From assembly GCF_963169125.1 (NCBI RefSeq), contig NC_084802.1, forward strand, positions 39,268,607 to 39,332,606: a DNA stretch of 64,000 nucleotides. Reading direction: 5' to 3'. This stretch comes from Humulus lupulus. Lineage: Eukaryota > Streptophyta > Magnoliopsida > Rosales > Cannabaceae. The stretch's first letter is position 1. Every line of letters starts with the position of its first letter. Positions 49,040 through 61,008 of the stretch are shown one piece after another. The position numbers were made by a program, and so were the translations under genes. Below the pieces are notes generated by a model. The model saw only the letters and a program-made list of their open reading frames with translations. It was not told the origin of the DNA and searched no databases.

Positions 49040-50000
49040 TTTTGCCCCCTCAAAAGTATTAGTTAGAATCCTATGAGAAGGAAACTTTTGAACTACTTCC
49101 TTCGGGAACCATTCCATCAAACACACTCAAGTGTGGACACACGTCAGCTGGGTATTGCTCACTCAATGTACTTGAGTACCTTGGAAACCTGCCCACGTCT
49201 ATCCGGCTGCCATCCTTTTGGGTACTATCACCTCACGGGTTCCTAGCCACTTGATCTGATACGGAATCTAGCCAATGGCCCATATTAATCCAACCCTTTG
49301 TATTCTCACAGGCTTATAAATAAGCCCTCAGTCGTCTTCTTCCTCTTTTATCTTCACATTCATCAGAGAGAAAAAAGGAAAGAAAAAACCAAAAACCTCC
49401 TTGCCCACTTCTTGCATGTTCTCCAAGCCGAGAAGACAAATCCACATTGGACTTTTTGACTCAGTGAGATCGCACTTGCAACCGCTCATACAATCATCCA
49501 TTTCTCTGTTTTCGCCGATCACATCGTGTAAGTTTTCTGTTCATGGCTTCTTTGCGTTATATTTTTTTCTTTTTTCTATGTTTACGCTTCTATTGCACCA
49601 TGGGCACTGGGATTTATTTTTGATCCATTCATTAGTTTAATGTACTAGGATGCTTTGACTGATAGACATTAGATTCAAACCCAGTTCTTGTGTAAAAAGA
49701 TTCAAATATAGTTCCATCTCTGGGTTTTCAAATTTCAGAGTACATATCTTGCACACCAAGATATCGGGTACAAAATCAGGGTTGTTTAAAGAATGCACGA
49801 TTCCCAAAAATATCACCTTTTTAATAACCGCCACCTTTTTTCCCTGATATTTTGAGATTTCCCATAACATATCCACCTTCCTTCCTTTTGGTGGAATACA
49901 CGATCTGAGATTGGACTCATCTTTTGGATCGAGCTTGCCTTGTAGCCTCGATCATTCGAGCTTAGGTATTATTTATCTCTTTATTTCTTGTTCGCTTGGC
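49040..50000 (+). promoter_or_regulatory. Upstream region of Tat-B antisense gene with TATA box
   Basis: Plus strand CTTATAAATAAGCCC at about 49313-49327 is a TATA-like box outside the LTR, oriented toward the antisense gene. A pyrimidine-rich leader follows. A donor-like CGTGTAAGTTTT at about 49526 could end a first non-coding exon. No supported coding to 50000. Confidence 0.5.
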
Positions 50001-52769
50001 CCTCACCCTTTTGCTTTCTTGTTAGATGCTGCAGAATTCAGGAAAGTGGTGGGGGTCAAAGCTCGCGATGCCTTACTCACCAATAGCTTCAAGCTCAGAA
50101 TCTCCTTTTACTCAGAACCAGCGCTTAATTCGGGAGCACAAACTGAGGCATGAGCAAGAGGACACTTGAGACCACTTCCGACGTCAGATAGACGAGGTCG
50201 AAGAAAGGAAAAGGAAAAGACTAAGGGTCGCCCTTTATCCAGATCCGGACACCGAGCTTAGACCGATTCCTCTCGACCCTATGCTCAAAGTAACAATTGC
50301 CTTCAAGCTGGATGATCTCCAATTCTCGCTGAGGGGGAACCTTCTACCTCGCAATCGAGGAGAGAATTCTTCGAGGCCGAGCATTATTGGAGCTCGGTTA
50401 CATCACTAGGTCAGATAACTGATATTCTGGCCTTTCATGGCATAGGACTATTGGGTTCGCTGAGGTGTCGAGCTCCGACCTCCCATGAGCGGATTTTCCG
50501 CGCTCCAGGAGATGGAAATCCTGACAGCAAGCTTGGAGCCAGAAGCATATGAAGGCAAGGGCAGTACTGCCCTTGAAGTCTTTTTTCAAGGACTTCACAA
50601 ACTTTGTTGGGCTGGCCCTCTTCCAGCTCAACACCAATTATTACAGGGTTCTGGCTGCCCTGAGGTCACTGTACCATGAGCTGAAGTGGGCAGGACCTTC
50701 ACCAGAAGAGATTTTATATCTCTTTTGCTTGAAAAGAAATCCCTCCCGAGCTCGGGGAGGAGATGGATTTTACTACCTCCCAAGCCATCCCAAGGAGAAA
50801 AAGATGTTCGAGGATTTTCCTAACCATCCTCCTGATTTCAAGAAGGCCTTCTTCTGGACCAATGGCCTAGCCTCGTCTAGATTCTACTCATTCAGACGGA
50901 TTCGTAAGTATCTCAACTCCTCTCTTTTTTGTGCTCAAACTTTATTTTAGGCTCGTACTTAGTTGAAATGTGTTTGATCTTCTAGCCAATTACCATTGCC
51001 CTACCCCCACCTTCCCTACGGCAGGAGATCCCTCTCCTATCTCCTACATGAAGATAAGCTCTGGTCGTGCGGTCTCTTGGGGGAGGATCAGTCTACATCT
51101 GACTGGTCTAATAAGAAGTACGACCAGTGGGTGCTCGTACCTCTGCTAACCAGCAACCTCCCCCCAAGGAGAGATGCGAGGCCTCCATCTCCAGCTCAAC
51201 GTCAAAGGAGTCCATAATCGGGGAATGAGGCCAATGATAAGGCCTCGAGCTCGGGCTCGGATGAACAAGGTACAGTCATCCTTAGCTCGGATTTGTGGTC
51301 TCCCTCACTACTAAAACATAAACCTGATAGATTAATATTGTGTGAGGATGATGGGAACCATTTCTATGTATGGTCTTGGGTAGATGAGAGAGTACATAGG
51401 TTCGATAGCTGGCTCGGGAAATACGACACCATGTATAGCCTTAACGAGGTATGGAACGGAATAGACGTCCAATACGGGACTAACGACTATAGGGACCTTT
51501 CGAGGTTGACATCAACCTATAGGTAAGGTACTCCCCCCGCCTCTTTTGAAGATGGGGGAATTTCATGGTCGCCAAGCACAAGCTCGGGGGAGAGTTCCAG
51601 TTAGGTTTCTCTCCACTTACCTTTTTATCCCTTGTCTGTCTGCATCATGTTAAATTATTTTGTTTTAGGATAACTCATAATGTGGTGTAAATGTGCAGGC
51701 GAGATGGACTCCGTCCTTGAAAACATTCTGGTGAGTGGCGAAGCCAAGAGGAGTAAGCACCCGAGGGGGTCGCGAAAAATAGACCGGCCTACTAAGGTCC
51801 TTAAGAGGACTGAGAAAATGCCACCTCCCCCGGTTGCGCCGAGCATGGCTTTGAGTCCACCTGCTCATGCCGAGACTTCCTCGTCGACCTTACCTCATGC
51901 TCCTCCTGCACCCCAGGTCAATCCCACAGTTGGCCCACCTCCGAAGAAACCCTCGTCCTCAAAGACACCGCTGCTTTCGATTTCTACTCATGTTGATGAG
52001 TATGTGATCGACAACACTGCTGGACCTCACTGGGCTACACTAGGCTTGGACGTTTTGTCTCGGGTGGGTCAGAGTTTTGGGAGCTTCGACGCTCCTCACT
52101 GGCAGTTTCTGAACAATGCCCAAGACTGCAACACTCTTTACGAGAAGAGCATCGAGCTCCATGCTATGGTAATCTTTCTTCCCTCACTATTAGCTGTATT
52201 TACACTTGGTCCATATGCTAATTTGATTTCTTTGTATGCCAGACTCTTGCTATCTCTGCTAGCTTAATTATAAGTTGAACAACGAGGTCCATTCAAGCAT
52301 GTCTCTTGCTCAGGAGGCGAAGGATCTTCAGCTTAAACTAAGTGACGAGCTCAAGGCAACAAAAGCAAAGGTGGAGGCAGGAGCTGAGGAGCTTAAGGCC
52401 AAGACATCCGAGCTTGAAAAGCTGAATGCCCGACTTGCAGAGCTTGAGAAGGAGAATGCTCGGGTCAAGGAGATCAATGCCAAGCTTGAAGAAGAGAAGG
52501 TCGTCACTTTCGAGATCATGGAGGGTGAAAAGGCGCGCCTTCTTGAAGAGTTTAAGGAAAAGAAGGACTGGGCAGTCGACATGGCCATGTACAGAATCTG
52601 GGCCAACAATGACGACCTCGACACCAGCTTCTTAGGCCCTCTTGAAGCAAAGCTCATGGCTAAATGGCAAGCTCGGATTGATGAGGAGGAGACTGCTCGG
52701 GATGAGGCTGAGGGAGCCAGGGATGATGCCGATGCTGAGAAGGCCAAGGAGAACGCTCCTTCTTCTTAA
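50001..52769 (+). pseudogene. Tat-B antisense gene (broken homologue)
   Basis: Exon 1 ends at 50903 (ATTC/GTAAGT) and exon 2 starts at 50986 (CTAG/CCAATTACC). This is the same junction, with the same following CCAATT, as in Tat-A. Positions 50549-50903 read the conserved LFQLNTNYYRVLAALRSLYH and EILYLFCLK blocks. Later exon candidates are 51699-52165 (acceptor TGCAG, donor ATG/GTAATC) and one from about 52240, whose frame at 52275-52769 is a long coiled coil ending with KLMAKWQARIDEEE, matching the Tat-A C-terminus. Frame breaks occur before 50549, in exon 2, and near 52260 (TAG). Non-functional as it stands. Confidence 0.75.
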
Positions 52770-53715
52770 ATCTTGCCTCGGGGCTGCGTCCCTCTAAATT
52801 TCTTGTAATAGTTTTTTATGTTTTATGCCCCCGGGGCCAAGACAATTCTACAGCTCGTGAAAGAGTTGCCTTTTTATGATATTTGAGATATCATTTTTTT
52901 TTTTACTTTATTTTAATACATTTGCGTTACATTTCTTGGGTTGAAATATTTTGCACAATTTATATTAAAGTGTCATATATGACTATTTATTCATACAAAC
53001 ATAGTTTGGATTTAAGCTCGAGGTTCAATGCATTCATGCACAGTTTGCTTGAATTATCCGCTTCCGATCTCGTTATTTGTCAAGGTCGGATATTACTTTT
53101 ATCATGCACCCGAAAGTACTTATATGGTGTGTAATGCAAATGGTTTAGTTATATCTTACTTTTTTAGTTACTTTTTCTCATCCTCGAGTAGCTCCCCGAG
53201 GTTATGAGGTCGAAACTATTATTTTGCAAGATGCTCCAGCCTCAATCTCAACTTAATGCGAAGTGGGTTATGCTCCAACTTATTGTCGAGTAATTTTAGC
53301 TGGTTTGTTCCAAACCTATTAAGGTCGTGTTAGGTTTGTAATCCATACACTTATATTTTTATCTCTTGATAATTTGATTATGTTCAGATTTTCTTATCTC
53401 GCTCATTTGGTTACATCCAAACACTTGTATGTTTTTGATAGTTTGGTTATATCCAAACTATCTTAGCTCGCGCATTTGGTTATTTCCAAACACTTGTATA
53501 TTTTTCGTATATGCTTTTTTATTTTTTCAAGCTGATGGTATATGTACCACTAATTCCCCCTTAATATCCTATGAATGTGACCATAGGTTATTAAATTAAG
53601 AGAGATTGCAAAAAATACAGCATATTAAAACGAAATCAAACTTTATTTGAAAAATCCAAAAATAGAAAAACAGTACAGATAAACAAGCATGGTTATAGGT
53701 GACACCCTCCCTACA
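52770..53715. other. Tat-B spacer between convergent genes
   Basis: AT-rich, no gene. It holds loosely repeated TTTGGTTA(T/C)ATCCAAAC words around 53360-53490. This spacer corresponds in position to the 119-bp repeat block in Tat-A but is not the same sequence. Confidence 0.6.
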
Positions 53716-56700
53716 TTATTGATAGTAAGGTCGTAGGTGTTTGCCATTCCATGCTCGTGGTACCAGACTTCCATCCAATCTTGCCAACTTGTACACGCCA
53801 GGTCGGATGACTGATTCTATCTGCTAAGGTCCTTCCCAATTTGGCCCGAGCACGCCAGCTGATGGATCCCATGTTGCTAAGAATACATGCCTCAACACCA
53901 AATCTCCTACGCCAAATTTTCTATCTCGAACTCTTTTGTTGAAGTATCGGGTAGTTCGCTGTTGGTATGCAGTGTTTTTTAATTGAGCTTCGTTCCTTCT
54001 TTCTTCGATCAGGTCCAAAGTTTCTTCGAGATGAGAGTGGTTCGAGGTTTGATCATAAGCGAGAGCTCAAATTGTGGGAATTTTGACCTCAATTGGCAAC
54101 ATAGCCTCGCAACTGTACGCCAGAGAAAATGGGGTATGTCCTATTGATGTACGGGTCGTGGTCCTATATGCCCATAGAACTTGGGGCAATTCTTCGGGCC
54201 ATCTTCCTTTAGCTTCTTCCAACTTTTTCTTTAGCGAACTCTTTAGGGTCTTATTTACAGCTTCGACCTGGACATTCGCCTCGGGATGGGCCACCGATGA
54301 GAAGCTCTTTATTATCCCATTTTTTTCGCAAAAGTTGGTAAACAGATCGATGTCGAATTAAGTACCATTATCGGACACAATCTTCCTTGGCATCCCATAT
54401 CGGCATATGATGTTCTTCACCACAATGTCAATGACTTTCTTCGAGGTTATTGTCCCCAAAGGTTCGGCTTCAGTCCACTTCGTGAAGTAATCTACGGTGA
54501 CTACTGCATATTTTACTCCGCCCTTACCAGTCGAAAGTGAGCCTATGAGGTCAATTCTCCAAATCGTAAATGGCCACGGAGAGGTCATCATAGTTAACTC
54601 GGATGGTGGAGCTCGAGGAATAGTGGCGAACCATTGGCACTTATCACACCTCTTGACGTAGTCGAGCGAGTCTAATTTGATGGTAGGCAAGAAGTATCCC
54701 TGACGTATGATCTTCTTGGACAGGCTACGCCCCCCAGTATGGTCTCCACAGAACCCTTCATGAATTTCTTCTATGATTTTCTTAGCTTCGGGTGGGGTCA
54801 CACACCGGAGTAGTGGCATGGAATATCCTCTTCTATAGAGCTTTCCATCTACAATGGTATACCTAGGGATTTGATACATCAATTTTTGAGCCTTGGTCCG
54901 TTCTTCCGGGAGAACACCGGTCTCAAGGTATTCAACTATCGGAGTCATCCAGGTTGGCTTGGAATTTATCATACACACATCCTCATGTTCTGGCTCGTCA
55001 ATACTGGGCGTCGGAGATGTTCGATTGGCACGAGATTTAGTTCGTCATTCTCGGTAGAGGTAGCAAGCCTGGCTAAGGCGTTCGCGTTTGAGTTCTGTTC
55101 TCGAGGAACCTGTTCTATCGCATAGAACTCGAAATGCTCCAATGCCGATTTTGCCTTTTCTGAATATGCTACCATTCTCGTACCACGAGCCTGGTATTCT
55201 CCCAAAATTTGATTAACCACCAGCTGGGAGTCACTGTAGCAATGTATTGCTTTGGCTTTGAGTTCCTTGGCTATGCGGAGTCCTGCCAGTAGAGCCTCGT
55301 ACTCGGCCTCTATATTTGACGCGTCGAAGTCAAATCTTAAGGCAGAGTGAAATCGGCTTCCTGCAGGGGTGATCAAAATTACTCTTGTCCCGATCCATTT
55401 TCATTAGAAGACCCATCAACATAAAGTTTCCACAGCTCGCGGGTCGGGGTTATAACTTCATCGTTGGCCACGCTAGTGCACTCCACTATGAAGTCTGCCA
55501 GGGCCTATCCCCTTATGGTCGTCCTTGGATGATAAGTGATCTCAAATTTTCTGAGTTCAACGACCCATTTGAGCAGTCGACCTGAGGCTTCTGGCTTGGA
55601 CAAGACTTGTCTTAGTGGTTGATCAGTAAGTACATGGATGGGGTGTGCTAGAAAATAGGGTCGGAGCTTTCGAGATTAGTGAATTAGACTGAGAGCTAAC
55701 TTCTCCATCAAGGGATATCTTGATTCTGTCCCCAGTAATCTTTTATTGACGTAATACACAGGCCTTTGCACTTTTTCTTCTTCCTGTACAAGTACCGCGC
55801 TTATGGCGTGCTTGGTCGTAGCAAGGTACAGGTACAGAACTTCTCCCGTAATGGGTTTTGACAAGATGGGGGGTTCTGCGAGGTGTTTCTTGAGCTCTTG
55901 AAAAGCCAACTCGCATTCCTTCATCCATTCGAATTTCTTGCCTCCCCTCAAAAGGTTGAAAAATGGAAGACAACGGTCCGTAGATTTTGAGATAAACCTA
56001 CTTAGTGCCGCCATCCTTCCAGTCAAACTTTGGACATCCTTATGTTTCCGAGGTGAGGGCATATCAATAAGAGCCTGGATTTTGTCTGGATTAGATTCTA
56101 TCCCTCGAGCATTTACAATGAAGCCCAGAAATTTTCCTGAAGATACTCCGAAAGAGCACTTCTGAGGGTTAAGTTTCATGTTATATCTCCTTAACACGGC
56201 GAAGCATTCTTCCAGGTCACCCACATGGTTATTGTTAAGTTGAGATTTGACTAACATATCATCAACATAAACTTCCATGTTATTACCTATTTGTTCGGAG
56301 AACATCATGTTTACGAGTCGCTGGTAAGTGGCACTAGCATTTTTGAGCCCGAATGGCATGACGTTATAACAATACAGCCCTTTGTCTGTTATGAAACTCG
56401 TGTGCTCTTGGTCAGGGGCATGCATGGCAATCTGGTTATATCCAGAATAGGCATCCATGAACGACATGAATCCATGCCCTGTCGTGGCATCCATGAGTTG
56501 GTCGATCCGTGGTAAAGGGAAGCAGTCCTTGGGACAGGCCTTATTGAGGTCCGAGTAGTCAATACAGGTCCGCCATGTCCCGTTAGGCTTCGGGACTAGT
56601 ACCGGGTTGGCTACCCAATCGGGGTAAAAAGCATCCCTGATGAATCAGTTTGCTTTTAACCTGTCGACTTCCTCTTTAAGGGCCTTCTTCCTATCGTCAT

Positions 56701-57115
56701 CCAGTAGTCTTCGCTTTTGCTGCTTCGGCGGGAAGCTTTTGTCGATATTTAATGCGTGGCTCACTACATTTGGACTTATCCCTATCATGTCCGAATGTGA
56801 CCATGCAAAGACATCCTGGTTCTTCTTCAAAAAGAAAATTAATTACTATTTGGTTTCTTCGTGGAGGTTTTTCCTGACCTTTACCATTTTCGGGGGGTTT
56901 GATTCTTCGAGCCTGATTTCTTCGAGCTCTTCCAATGGTTCAAGATCAGCTCTTTCCTCTACTCTTGGATCGATTTCTTCATCTATCTCCAAGACTGTCT
57001 CGTCCTTCTTCTGAATAACGACGAGCGCTTGTGCGCTCGTCAGCTTCATTCCTCTTATGGAAATGCTATAGCAATCCCTTCCGGCTAACTGGTCTCCCTT
57101 CAGTCCCGATGCCAC
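53716..57115 (-). pseudogene. Tat-B pol: protease end, RT, RNase H, extra RNase H, integrase
   Basis: Minus-strand pieces in order: 57115-56846 (linker); 56830-56645 (RT start); 56494-55676, RT with SFMDAYSGYNQIAM, active site VYVDDMLV (YVDD coded at 56269-56258) and RNase H start. Then 55376-54969, the extra RNase H (EAEYEALLAGLRIAKEL, REQNSNANALARLA). Then 54978-54358, integrase zinc finger and core (HEGFCGDHTGG, CDKCQWFA, DYFTKWTEAEP, SDNGT); 54294-54067 (ANVQVEAVNKTLK, where Tat-A has ANGQVE); 54018-53824 and the tail to TAA at 53718-53716. Frame changes occur near 57100, between 55676 and 55376, and near 54975. Positions 54964-54978 fall inside two overlapping frames. Confidence 0.9.
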
Positions 57116-59921
57116 TAGAAGTCAGGAACTTGATGGCCAAATGCCTTACAGACGAGATTGCCCCCAACCCTACTAGGGTGGGTCTCCCGAGCAGCACGTT
57201 GTAGGCCAATGGTAGGTCCACTACTACAAACTCCATCATCTTGGTTGTTGAGACTGGGTAGTCTCCCAAGGGCACAGGGAGTTCAATGGACCCCATACAG
57301 GCAATTCCTTCTCCTGAAAAACTGTACAGTGTCGTTGCACAAGCTTTTAGGTCACGAAGCGTGAGTCCCATCTTTTCTAAGGTGGCCTTATAGACAATGT
57401 TCACTGAGCTCCCATTATCAATGAGAACTCGGTGAACCCTCTTATTCACGAGCTGGAGAGTGATGACCAGTGGGTCGTTGTGAGGAAACTGAACATGGGA
57501 TGCATCATCCTCAGTAAAGGTTATAGGCTGAGATTCAACCTTTTGGTACTTTGGAGCTCTGGGTTCGGGTTCATAAGGGGACCTATCCCCAGTTTTCAGC
57601 TCGTTCACGTATTGTTTTTGGGCGTTCTTGCTCGATCCTGCGAGGTGAGGCCCGCCCGAGATGGTTACCACATCTTCTCCATCAATTGGAGGGGGTCTCT
57701 CTTCTTCCCTAGCCCGGGAATTGTTGTTTTGGGCAAGCGGCAGTGCAGCTGTCCTCTGGTTGGCAGAAGCCTGATTATTGTTCTGGTTCCTGACATATTT
57801 CCTGAAGTATCCTCTCGAGATCAGTCCTTCGATCTCGTTCTTTAGTTGCCTGCACTCATCAGTAGTGTGCCCAGTATCTCTGTGAAATCGACAGTATTTA
57901 CTGGAGTCTCTCTTGAACTTTTGATTTCTCATGGGATCTGGTCACCTGAAAGGGACTTGGTTTTCATTAGCTAGGTAAATATTCTCCCGAGACTCGTTGA
58001 GCTCGGTGTACACCTTGTACACGAAGAAATACCTTTCCCCTTTCTTCTTCTTTCCCCCTTCTACCTCAGAGTTACTTCCTTCATTCTTCTTTCTTTTGGA
58101 AGGGTTTTCTACAGGGGGTTTCGAGGCTGATGGGTCCGCCGAGGTCAAGGAAGAGTTTACGTTTGTCGTTGTAGTTATGGGCTGAGAGGTCATGTTCAAT
58201 GTTGACCTCGCCTCGTCTACATTGACAAACCTCTGAGCTCATCTATTAAACTCGGTTATTGAGCTTACAAACTTCCTTTGCATATCTTCCCAGAGGGGAC
58301 TTCCCGGCATTACCCCAGCTCGGACGATCATTAAATGACCGCTGTTGTCTACATCCCAAGGTCGGGCGACTTCCAGATTGAATCTTGGAAGGTAGCTCTT
58401 CAACGTTTCATTTGGTTGTTGTCGAACGTTGGTCAGGGTCTATGCCTCGGGCCTTATCCCGATCATGGCTCTAAACTGCTTCTTGAAATCTTTTGACAAC
58501 TGATCCCAAGAAGTGATTGAATGTCTCTTATATTTTTTGAACCAGTTTTTCGTTGGTCCTGTAAGCAATGCTGGAAATAACATGCATCTGAGCTCGTAAC
58601 CCACATTACTTGCTCTCATTATAATGTTAAATGTACTTAAATGACTGTACGGGTCGGATTTCCCTTCAAAAGGTGGGACATGAGGAATCTGAAACCCTTG
58701 AGGAAATGGGGTGTTGGAAATGTGGGGAGCGAATAGTTCGAGCTCCTCATCAGAATCTTCATCCCGATTCCGACCTCGCTCATTCTGTAAGAGCCTAAAT
58801 GCTCTTTCCAGTTGATCAATTCTTTCCTGAACTGGGTACACAGGGGGCCTCGCCTAAAATTGGTTATCATTGATCACAATTCCAGGCTCGCGCCTTCGCA
58901 GGGGATCCTTGCGCCCATTTAGGCGATCTCTCAGGTCTGGGTTCGAGGGATTACCACCACCCCGGTTTTGATTCAGGTGTTCCCGCAAGTCAAGGTGGTT
59001 CCTTTGGTTCCCTGTATTTCTACGTCCTTGATCATACTTACTGACTGATCTGGTGTCCCCTGAGTTATCTCTGGCGAGGCTCGTCGCATGATTGTTTTGA
59101 GATGGATTCCTTTTAGGCTACCTCATCTCTATAGTGTGAGACCGAGACATTTGGCTTCTCGTAGGCTGAGCGCCTCTTCGTTCTCTAGCAGCCTCTCCAT
59201 TCCCCTGCTTCCGTCCAGCCCGCCTTTCCCTATGACCCTGAATCGGTTGTGTGTTCCTCCGAGGCGGTGAGGGATATCTTATTGGCGATGGAGGGAACCG
59301 AATGGGTGATGGTGGCTGCCACCCATTTCGGGGTCTGGATGGTCCCGAGTTCGCCTGTGCCGGCTCGGTAACATTCTGCATGTCACCAGGATTCTGAGCC
59401 CGAGCCTTTGCAGGGGCTCGGTTATTCCTAATTTCAGCTGGTAACTCAACAGTTGAGTTAACCGGAGCTTTAGCCTTGGTGTTTCTTTGGGGCCTCGAGG
59501 GAGCAGGTTGCTCTGCCGGTGGCAGAGGTTGCTCCGTTCTTCTTGTGGCAGCATTTTTGCGAGGCCGCCCACGCGGCCTGCGGGGAGGAACATGAACGTC
59601 TCGTGGAGGTGGGGCTTGGACCTCAGGCGGAGGTTGGGGCTGTGACGCATGTGCCTCCGTAGCCAATCTAGCCAACTCCTCGTTACGCTTCTTGGCCTCA
59701 GCCAACTGTTTTCTTAACTGTCAGTTTTCGAGTTCCACAATGGGGATATACCGCTTGGGATTATAATACATGTCCTCGTCGTCCCTGGGAGCCGGAGGTG
59801 CCGGTGGTCCTTGAGAATCGGAGGACTCACTTCTCTCTTCTAGTTCTGGATTCGTCATTGGCTGCTTCCCAGAGCGGCGTGGATAGTTTTCTTCAGGACT
59901 ATTCTGATCATTTGCGGCCAT
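57066..59921 (-). pseudogene. Tat-B gag and protease
   Basis: Start at 59921 (MAANDQNSPEENYPRRSGKQ), 49 bp inside the LTR edge. A TGA near 59720 and further stops interrupt one continuous frame down to 57066. An AT-hook-like PRRPRGRPRK occurs near 59590. Capsid-like part 58841-58440 (LLTGPTKNWFKKYKRHSITS). Zinc motif CRFHRDTGHTTDECRQLK near 57900-57845. Protease VLIDNGSSVNIVY near 57410. Gag frame is conserved better than pol; the shift to the pol frame is near 57100. Confidence 0.88.
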
Positions 59922-59950
59922 ATCTAATCAGGGATTGTACTGCTTAAGGC

Positions 59951-59969
59951 TCTCAATGAAAGCACCAAC
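59951..59969 (-). promoter_or_regulatory. Tat-B primer-binding site
   Basis: Minus strand TTGGTGCTTTCATTGAGAG directly follows the 5' LTR end (CGTCAACAG), the same as in Tat-A. Confidence 0.75.
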
Positions 59970-60778
59970 TGTTGACGTCGTTTTTCGTCAACATAAAATG
60001 TAGAGCAATTAAACAATAGGACCTATGGCGCAGATGAATAATATGGTAGAACAACAAGAATTTTACGTGGTTCAGCAGTTAACTCTGCCTAGTCCATGAG
60101 TCTATTTTATTAAGACTTGGAGTTTTCTGGAAATCCTTTAGAGATGAATTCTCCAGAGTTTCTCCCAAGATATCAGAAGATCGGTCCCTTACAAATGTTC
60201 ATGAACTCTCTATTTATAGATAGTTCTCAGAGTTCATTCCCACATATTTCGGGAAGATATTTCTGCTTATTAATTAAAATAATGATATTAAATACTGTAA
60301 CTCCTATATACAAGGAAACGTCACTTGAAGACCAGGAAACGGTTAACAGACTTATTAATATACCTTTAATGTTGGGATGTTACAACAATAAATATCTCTA
60401 AACGTACGGAACACGTGACTCATCAAATCTTCAAGGTCAGCAACCAGCATCATTTCGGTCAAGGTTTACGGATAAGTTACGAACTAGCCGCCTTATTCCA
60501 AGACCAGCTCGGAGCACCATCGAGGCTGTTACATTTCGAGCTTGTACTCTTTAAGCTCGGGCTACTTGATCCAAAGACACCCGACAACAAATATATCCCG
60601 ATGCCATGTTCTTTCGAGCTTAGAAATAATTTCAAGGTTACATGTCTTCGAGGTTGTCGTCTTACTTCGAGGGTTTGAAATCTGGACCACAAACATGCGT
60701 TTTATATATCTCGAGCTCACACTTGATGAGTCCAACTTTCAAGGTCACAATCTCAGGTCTCGAAATCTGGGTGTAACA
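59970..60778 (-). repeat. Tat-B 5' LTR
   Basis: 809 bp. On the minus strand it starts TGTTACACCC and ends CGTCAACA. TATAAATAG on the minus strand at 60218-60210 is the likely gag-pol core promoter. Confidence 0.93.
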
Positions 60779-61008
60779 CTAAGTTACCATGAATAACTTA
60801 TTAGAAAATAATACCGATTGGTTATTTTTTTCATAACATAAACTTAGAGTTACTCCTAAAAAGTTACTTTTCATACATAACATAAACCAATTAACCAAAT
60901 TTTGAAAATAAGCTTAAAGTTAATTAACTAAAATAATTATTTTTATAAAAAGGTAACTAATCAGTATATTTAATTGGTATTTATAAGCAATCAAATGGTT
61001 ACTTTTGA

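Larger units (their letters stand above)
48213..60778 (-). mobile_element. Tat-B: Ty3/Gypsy Tat-lineage retrotransposon with an antisense gene
   Basis: A 12.6-kb element with perfect TSD CTAAG (48208-48212 and 60779-60783). LTRs are 48213-49039 (827 bp) and 59970-60778 (809 bp), differing by two indels and substitutions. Same plan as Tat-A in opposite orientation: gag, protease, RT, RNase H, extra RNase H and integrase on the minus strand, then an antisense gene (plus strand) before the 3' LTR. The primer-binding site is identical to Tat-A, but LTR sequences are unrelated by eye, so they are distinct families. More decayed than Tat-A, with gag-pol in several frames. Confidence 0.93.
47781..61008. 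mobile_element. TIR-like AT-rich element, interrupted by Tat-B (tentative)
   Basis: Host sequence 47781-48212 resumes at 60779 after Tat-B. Its outer ends are inverted: 47781-47805 (TCAAAAGTAAC...) and the reverse complement of 61008-60984 agree at about 21 of 25 positions. Inside are several diverged copies of a GGTTACCT...ACTAATTAGT unit. No coding and no clear TSD. It could be a small non-autonomous DNA transposon or a foldback repeat of about 660 bp. Confidence 0.5.

Noticed and set aside
48360..49066. Open frames in Tat-B LTR (also 60117-60796)
   Set aside because: Present in both LTRs, no domain; LTR sequence, not genes.
52328..52747. 139-codon minus-strand Ser-rich open frame
   Set aside because: Shadow of the plus-strand coiled-coil exon of the Tat-B antisense gene.
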